DNA from: Micropepsaceae bacterium
Lineage (GTDB): Bacteria; Pseudomonadota; Alphaproteobacteria; Micropepsales; Micropepsaceae
Assembly: GCA_025450355.1 (NCBI GenBank)
Contig: JANWHR010000138.1
Coordinates: 1 to 10,432, forward strand
Direction of reading: 5' to 3'
DNA: 10,432 nt
The translations under genes were made by a program, and so were the position numbers. Every line of letters starts with the position of its first letter. Positions within the stretch are counted from its first letter, which is position 1. Below, piece after piece: positions 6,590 to 10,432 of this stretch. The notes beneath the pieces were generated by a model. That model saw only the letters and a program-made list of their open reading frames with translations. It was not told the DNA's origin and did no database searches.

Positions 6590-6642
6590 GCGGGGAAAGT
6601 AGCACAAAACGCAGGCGGTTCGCGAAGCCACGGCGCGTGCGG

Positions 6643-6671
6643 TTTACAGGTTGTGCGGTGCGGGTTAATAC
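6643..6671 (+). promoter_or_regulatory. Candidate sigma-70 promoter for ADH 1
   Basis: TTTACA (6643-6648) matches the -35 consensus at 5 of 6 positions and is followed 17 bp later by TAATAC (6666-6671), a weak -10. An alternative GTTAAT -10 at 6664-6669 would have a 15-bp spacer. Transcription would begin near 6678, about 26 bases before the TTG start. The region 6590-6703 separates two divergent genes and should also hold the promoter of the minus-strand pair, which I cannot point to. Confidence 0.35.
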
Positions 6672-6690
6672 CCGGTTACGAAGATTTTGC

Positions 6691-6695
6691 AGGAG
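6691..6695 (+). promoter_or_regulatory. Ribosome-binding site that fixes the TTG start of ADH 1
   Basis: AGGAG lies 8 bases before TTG 6704. No comparable site precedes the in-frame GTG at 6653 or the ATG at 6734, so this site decides the start. Confidence 0.75.
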
Positions 6696-6703
6696 AAAGC
6701 GCC

Positions 6704-7819
6704 TTGGTTGAGAAAGTCCCCGCCGCGGTGAAGATGGGCCCCTATGAGACCGTCTATCGCGAATTCGACATGCCGGAGATCGCCGACGACGCCGCCCTGA
6801 TCCGGATGGAAATCGCCGGCATCTGCGGCAGTGACGTGAAGAATTACGGCAAGAAAATCGAAAACGTGATCATGGGCCATGAGAATGTCGGCGTTGTGGC
6901 GAAAGCCGGCCGCAAATGGCTTCAGCGCAAGGGCGTGAAGGAAGGCGACCGCGTCCTGCTGGAACATTACCTGCCGGATATGACCTGCGAATGGTGCCAT
7001 CAGGGCGAGTATCGCCATTGCGAAGCGACGGACTGGCACACCAATCCCAATGCGATTCGCTACGGCTACACCTCGGCGGATCACGCACCGCATCTGTGGG
7101 GCGGCTTTGCCCATTATCTCTATGCGCCGTGGAACGCGGTCGTCCACAAGGTGCCGGACAATGTCACGGCCGAGCTTGCGGGCATCGCGACACCACTCGC
7201 AAACGGCATCCAGTGGGCGCTGTTCGAAGCCGGCATCGGCTACGGCTCGATCGTGCTGATCCAGGGACCCGGACAGCAGGGGCTGGCGCAGATTGTGTCC
7301 TGCAAACAGGCGGGCGCGGATTGCATCATCATCACCGGCACCAGCAAGGACAAGCGGCGGCTTGAGGTCGCGAAGGCGCTGGGCGCCGATTACACGATTG
7401 ACGTGCAAACGCAGGATCCGGCGGCGCGCATCAAGGAAATCACCGGGGGACGCGGTGTCGATGTTTCCATCGACTGCACCGCGGGCGCGGGCACGGCGGC
7501 CATGCTGCTGGGGGTTCAGGCGCTGAAGCGCAAGGCTGGCATTCTGGTGATCCAGGGCAACGAGATGCCCAACTTCCCGGATTTCCCGATCTACCGCGTG
7601 ACGCAGAAATACGCGACGTTGAAAAGCGCGCGCGGCCATTCGTACAAAGCCTGTGAACTGGCGCTGAAACAGCTCGCGTCACACCGCTTCCCGCTCGAAA
7701 AGGCGATCACCCACACTTTCGGCCTGAAAGAGGTGGATTGGGCGATCAAGTCGGTGGCCGGCAAGGGCGCGGATGACGTGATCCACGTCTCCGTCGCGCC
7801 GTGGAAGGACGCGGCGTAA
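6704..7819 (+). CDS. Zinc-dependent medium-chain alcohol dehydrogenase (ADH 1)
   Basis: The 371-residue product is a cytosolic MDR-family dehydrogenase that should oxidise an alcohol to an aldehyde or ketone with NAD(P). Catalytic zinc ligands are present: C41 in GICGSD and H59-E60 in GHENVG. The structural-zinc lobe has the standard spacing but reads D92-x2-C95-x2-C98-x7-C106, with Asp in place of the first Cys. The Rossmann loop is G188-PGQQG-193. The strand that follows ends in ITGTSKDKRR and lacks the acidic residue that usually selects NAD, so NADP use is possible. TTG 6704 is preferred because of AGGAG at 6691-6695. The protein is a clear paralogue of the dehydrogenase at 8999 (shared GVKEGD, NPN-x-(I/V)RYG-x-T, RGHSY and the PW end). 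Its substrate is unknown; the neighbourhood suggests a step in a Rieske-initiated pathway. Confidence 0.9.
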   Translation: MVEKVPAAVKMGPYETVYREFDMPEIADDAALIRMEIAGICGSDVKNYGKKIENVIMGHENVGVVAKAGRKWLQRKGVKEGDRVLLEHYLPDMTCEWCHQGEYRHCEATDWHTNPNAIRYGYTSADHAPHLWGGFAHYLYAPWNAVVHKVPDNVTAELAGIATPLANGIQWALFEAGIGYGSIVLIQGPGQQGLAQIVSCKQAGADCIIITGTSKDKRRLEVAKALGADYTIDVQTQDPAARIKEITGGRGVDVSIDCTAGAGTAAMLLGVQALKRKAGILVIQGNEMPNFPDFPIYRVTQKYATLKSARGHSYKACELALKQLASHRFPLEKAITHTFGLKEVDWAIKSVAGKGADDVIHVSVAPWKDAA

Positions 7820-7828
7820 AGGACCGAA

Positions 7829-7905
7829 GGGGGCAGATGAATCGAAAGCGCTCAGCCCCCTCGCCGCCCTCCGCGCGCCACCCCCCGCAAGAACGGGCGA
7901 AGAAA
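7829..7905. repeat. Spacer hairpin/degenerate palindromic repeat between convergent genes
   Basis: This fills the gap between the ADH 1 stop and the end of the convergent DLSGIW gene. GGGGGC (7829-7834) can pair with GCCCCC (7855-7860) across a 20-base loop. The stretch 7855-7904 (CCCCCTCGCCGCC...CCCCCCGCAAG...CGGG) resembles, on the opposite strand, the palindromic block inside the TPR gene. It could terminate both genes, but there is no good T-tract, only AAATTAAAAA at the right end, which is already the DLSGIW stop region. Confidence 0.4.
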
Positions 7906-8817
7906 TTAAAAATCGGCGAATTTGGCGGTGGGTAACTGCACGTCCTCTTCCGTGCCGTATTTGTGCGGATTTTCGGCGCAGACATCCTCCGGCCAGTAAT
8001 CCGCCCCCTTGACGTCCGGCGGAGCCGCCCGGCCATACGTCACCGTTGCGGACCACGGCGTGGTGAACACGGTTGGATCATCGACGGTGAACCGAAGCTG
8101 CAGCCATTTGCCGTGATCATTGAGATTGAGGGCCGGCGGGTTGTTGAACTGCGGCAGCGTGTTGTCCTTGAAGGCGCGCTGGATGGCTTCTTTGGCCTGA
8201 TCGTAGTCGATCAGCCGATAGCGTTCGACGACATGCAGCGCTGGCGTCTGCGGCGTACCAAACCAGTCGATCATGGCAAACGGCCCAGGCTTGATGCCGA
8301 CGCTGTCGACCACCAGCGTGTCGCCTTCGTAATGGCCAACGGAGTCGCCGTAATAGGATGGCGTAACCTTTGCCGGATGCGGCACATTCATGCGCACCGT
8401 GCGGACCTGGTGATCCACGCGGTAGATCATCGTCAGATGATCGCCCTGGTCGAAGATCTGCAGGCCATTGCTCGACAACAGAAAAGGAATGCCATTCGGC
8501 CAGCACTGATTGCGCGGATTGTGAAAGCCGAAATGCGACCTTGATTGCTCGCCCATTTTGCGCACCGTTTCGGCTGCCGCGGGCTTTAGAATGGGGTTTT
8601 TGTAATCGCCGACCAGTTGGGTCTGGATTTGCTGGCCATTGGGCCGGCGCGAGAGATTGACCAGCGCCGTCGGACCGGAAGAAAGCGCCTCAAAGCCGGG
8701 CAGCCAGGGATGGGACCAGATTCCGGATAAATCCGGAACGGCCGCCTGCCCGGATGCCGGTGGCGCCGCGATCGCGGCCAAAGCCGCTGCCATGAAGAGA
8801 CCGCGCCTGAACATCAT
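7906..8817 (-). CDS. Exported DLSGIW-family protein of unknown function
   Basis: The 303-residue product has a Sec signal (MMFRRGLFMAAALAAIAAPP, cleavage near ASG-QA at 21-25). The mature protein opens with PD-LSGIW at residues 28-34. Other conserved-looking stretches are NQCWPNGIPF, HLTMIYRVDHQVR, a YYGDSVGHYEGDTLVVDSVG block, and ALHVVERYRLID. I recognise this combination from a widespread family of exported hypothetical proteins common in Acidobacteria and Alphaproteobacteria, often near catabolic genes. No enzyme activity is established. ATG 8817 is chosen with GGAGGG at 8823-8828 (5-base spacing); the adjacent ATG at 8814 would be spaced by 8 and is equally acceptable. The gene is divergent from the ADH 2-Rieske operon and shares its upstream region, including the FNR/FixK-like site. 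Confidence 0.85.
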   Translation of the reverse strand: MMFRRGLFMAAALAAIAAPPASGQAAVPDLSGIWSHPWLPGFEALSSGPTALVNLSRRPNGQQIQTQLVGDYKNPILKPAAAETVRKMGEQSRSHFGFHNPRNQCWPNGIPFLLSSNGLQIFDQGDHLTMIYRVDHQVRTVRMNVPHPAKVTPSYYGDSVGHYEGDTLVVDSVGIKPGPFAMIDWFGTPQTPALHVVERYRLIDYDQAKEAIQRAFKDNTLPQFNNPPALNLNDHGKWLQLRFTVDDPTVFTTPWSATVTYGRAAPPDVKGADYWPEDVCAENPHKYGTEEDVQLPTAKFADF

Positions 8818-8882
8818 GACCGCCCTCCGGATAGGTGCGAGGCAATGCTACACGCGTTCCGGGCAGGCGCAAGCCGTTCACC

Positions 8883-8896
8883 TTGACTTACATCAA
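8883..8896. promoter_or_regulatory. FNR/FixK-like regulator binding site
   Basis: TTGACTTACATCAA matches the FNR consensus TTGAT-N4-ATCAA at 9 of 10 defined positions (C instead of T at position 5), with the TTGA-N6-TCAA core intact. It lies in the 181-bp divergent spacer, 65 bp upstream of the DLSGIW start and about 102 bp upstream of the ADH 2 start. FNR/FixK/Anr-type proteins activate or repress genes under low oxygen. A good -10 element at the ideal distance is not obvious in either direction, so the direction of control is open. The rest of the spacer 8818-8998 shows nothing else I can support. Confidence 0.5.
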
Positions 8897-8998
8897 TTCT
8901 GGAGCGGCGGCTTCACGACAGGGTGTGGGCCGGGCACAACTTGTCACCCGATGAAGCCGCTTCTATACCCGGCAAACGATGCAAAGACCCTGGCGAAG

Positions 8999-10129
8999 AT
9001 GAGCAAAGCCACGGCCCTGGCGGCGGTGATGACGGCGCCGCGCACAACCGAATTGCGCGAAATCGCGCTGCCGGAGATCGGCCCCGACGCAGGGCTGCTG
9101 CGGGTTGTGGCGTGCGGTATTTGCGGCAGCGACTGGGGCAAATACACCAGCACCAAGTTCATCCCGTGCATCCTTGGCCATGAGATTGTCGGCTATGTGG
9201 AGCAGTTGGGTCCGGTGGCGCGTGCACGCTGGGGCGTGAAGGAAGGCGATTATGTCGCGCTCGAAGAATATCTCCCCTGCGGCCACTGCGAATATTGCCG
9301 GACCGGCGAATACCGATCGTGCATCGAAACGGATCACTTCAATCCGAATGGCGTGCGCTATGGTTCGACAAAGCTGAGCGTCTCCCCGGGGCTGTACGGC
9401 GGTTACAGCCAGTTTCTTTATCTGCATCCGCGCACGGTATTCCACCGCCTGCCCGCCCATTTGCCGCCGCAGATCGCGGCCATGGCCTTGCCGCTGGGAA
9501 ACGGCTTTCAGTGGACGTTTCTCGATGCGGGGATTGGTCCCGGCAAGACTCTGGTCGTCCTGGGACCCGGACAACAGGGCTGTGGCTGCGTGGTTGCCGC
9601 AAAGACGGCCGGTGCGGAAAACATCGTGGTGGTCGGGCTGTCGCGCGACGAACACCGGTTTGCGATCGCAAAGCGCCTGGGCGCAACCCACACCATTGCC
9701 ATCGACATCGAAGACGTGCGCGCGCGTGTCCACGATATCACCGGCGGGTTGATGGCCGACGTGGTGACCGAAGTCTCCAGCGCCGGCCCGGAAATCATCA
9801 ATGCCGGACTTTCGCTGCTGCGCAAGCGCGGACGCATGCTGTGCACGGCATCGAAGAAGAGTGCCGTGCCGCTCGATGCGGATCGCCTCATCCGCTACCA
9901 GGCGGAGTTGCGGGGCGTGCGCGGTCATTCTTACCAGGCAGTCGAACTCGCCATCGGCGCCATGAATTCCGGACGCCATCCGCTGGAACTGATTTCCACT
10001 CATGTTCTCGGCCTTAACCGGGTCGATCACGCGCTGAAGCTCCTCGGCGGCGAAGCGGCAGGAATCTCAATAGATGGCGTGCAAAGCACGCCGGGGGCCA
10101 TTCACATCACCATCGAACCATGGAATTGA
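8999..10129 (+). CDS. Zinc-dependent medium-chain alcohol dehydrogenase (ADH 2)
   Basis: The 376-residue product is a cytosolic MDR alcohol dehydrogenase. Catalytic zinc residues are C42 in GICGSD and H61-E62 in GHEIVG. The structural zinc site is complete, C94-GH-C97-EY-C100-x7-C108. The cofactor loop is G189-PGQQG-194, and the following strand ends VVGLSRDEHR without the usual NAD-selecting acidic residue. ATG 8999 is chosen because MSKATALAAVMTAPRTTELRE lines up with the usual N-terminal strand of the family. Its ribosome-binding site is weak (GGCGAAG), and an upstream ATG at 8951 has none. The stop is 13 bp before the Rieske oxygenase start, so the two are one operon. This pairing suggests oxidation of an alcohol or diol linked to the oxygenase step, but the substrate is not readable. 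It is a paralogue of the dehydrogenase at 6704. Confidence 0.9.
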   Translation: MSKATALAAVMTAPRTTELREIALPEIGPDAGLLRVVACGICGSDWGKYTSTKFIPCILGHEIVGYVEQLGPVARARWGVKEGDYVALEEYLPCGHCEYCRTGEYRSCIETDHFNPNGVRYGSTKLSVSPGLYGGYSQFLYLHPRTVFHRLPAHLPPQIAAMALPLGNGFQWTFLDAGIGPGKTLVVLGPGQQGCGCVVAAKTAGAENIVVVGLSRDEHRFAIAKRLGATHTIAIDIEDVRARVHDITGGLMADVVTEVSSAGPEIINAGLSLLRKRGRMLCTASKKSAVPLDADRLIRYQAELRGVRGHSYQAVELAIGAMNSGRHPLELISTHVLGLNRVDHALKLLGGEAAGISIDGVQSTPGAIHITIEPWN

Positions 10130-10142
10130 GGAGAACCGACCA

Positions 10143-10432
10143 ATGCTGACGGCCGAGGAGAACGAACGCGCCACCCGGGTTGGTCCGGGTACACCGCTGG
10201 GCAAATTGTTCCGGCGCTATTGGTGGCCGGTCTGTCTGTCCCGGGAATTGCCGGAGCCTGATGGCGCGCCGATCCGCGTGCGGCTGCTCGGTGAAGACCT
10301 GATCACGTATCGCGACAGCGAGAACAAGACCGGTTTGGTGGGCGCCTGGTGTCCACATCGCCGGGCACCCCTGTTTTTCGCGCGCAATGAAGAATGCGGC
10401 CTGCGTTGTGTCTATCACGGCTGGAAGTTCAA
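10143..10432 (+). CDS. Rieske non-haem iron oxygenase, large subunit (3' end outside window)
   Basis: Only the first 96 codons are present. The sequence MLTAEENERATRVGPGTPLG is followed by YWWPVCLSRELPEPDG and a complete Rieske [2Fe-2S] site, C70-P-H72-x16-C89-VY-H92-GWKF. This arrangement is typical of the phthalate 4,5-dioxygenase/vanillate demethylase (VanA)-like group. In that group the catalytic mononuclear iron domain follows; here it lies beyond the window. Such enzymes hydroxylate or O-demethylate aromatic and related rings using electrons from a reductase. The start is supported by AGGAG at 10129-10133, which overlaps the stop of ADH 2. The reductase and ferredoxin partner are not in the window. 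The exact substrate class cannot be assigned from the N-terminus alone. Confidence 0.92.
   Translation, partial: MLTAEENERATRVGPGTPLGKLFRRYWWPVCLSRELPEPDGAPIRVRLLGEDLITYRDSENKTGLVGAWCPHRRAPLFFARNEECGLRCVYHGWKF

Noticed and set aside
6653..6703. N-terminal extension of ADH 1 from GTG 6653
   Set aside because: It would start inside the likely promoter, has no ribosome-binding site, and adds residues unlike the family. TTG 6704 has AGGAG at the right distance.
8639..8998. N-terminal extension of ADH 2 running back over the DLSGIW gene
   Set aside because: The extension is antisense to the signal peptide and first part of a convincing minus-strand gene and has no family resemblance. The frame is simply open by chance in GC-rich DNA.
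8963..10030. Minus-strand open frame of 355 codons
   Set aside because: It is antisense to ADH 2, whose zinc and cofactor motifs are unmistakable.

Overview
The window looks like a stretch of alphaproteobacterial chromosome. It is GC-rich, with strongly GC-biased third codon positions. It carries long intergenic palindromes of the TCATCCCG...CGGGATGA type and short CCCCCGC-TT-GCGGGGG hairpins of a kind scattered through many alphaproteobacterial genomes. Gene families such as the c4-like dihaem cytochrome and the exported DLSGIW protein also fit a Rhizobiales/Rhodospirillales/Caulobacterales-type metabolic generalist. No species is assigned. No rRNA, tRNA, transposase, CRISPR array or phage gene was seen.

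Layout from left to right: (1) the 3' part of an NHL-repeat beta-propeller gene (+), a 208-bp spacer with a 38-bp direct repeat and GC hairpins, then a dihaem cytochrome c (+). (2) A ~105-bp imperfect palindrome, then a cupin gene (+) whose 3' end overlaps that of a convergent gene by 8 bp. (3) A minus-strand block at 2714-6589, transcribed in the order conserved Cys-rich small protein, exported TolB-like/TPR protein, hairpin spacer, exported LVIVD-repeat propeller, membrane methyltransferase of the isoprenylcysteine methyltransferase type. (4) A plus-strand zinc-dependent alcohol dehydrogenase (ADH 1) that diverges from that block and starts at TTG. (5) A minus-strand exported DLSGIW-family protein. 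(6) A divergent plus-strand operon of a second, paralogous alcohol dehydrogenase (ADH 2) and the 5' end of a Rieske non-haem iron oxygenase, which runs off the window.

Taken together this reads as an accessory catabolic locus. The ring-hydroxylating or demethylating Rieske oxygenase and two paralogous dehydrogenases would act in the cytoplasm. Around them sit several exported proteins (NHL propeller, dihaem cytochrome c, LVIVD propeller, DLSGIW protein, TolB/TPR protein) that may handle substrate or electrons in the periplasm. The substrate cannot be read from the sequence. A near-consensus FNR/FixK-type site (TTGACTTACATCAA) lies between the DLSGIW gene and the dehydrogenase-oxygenase operon and hints at oxygen- or redox-linked control. 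The pathway-level reading is inference; the individual family calls are firmer.
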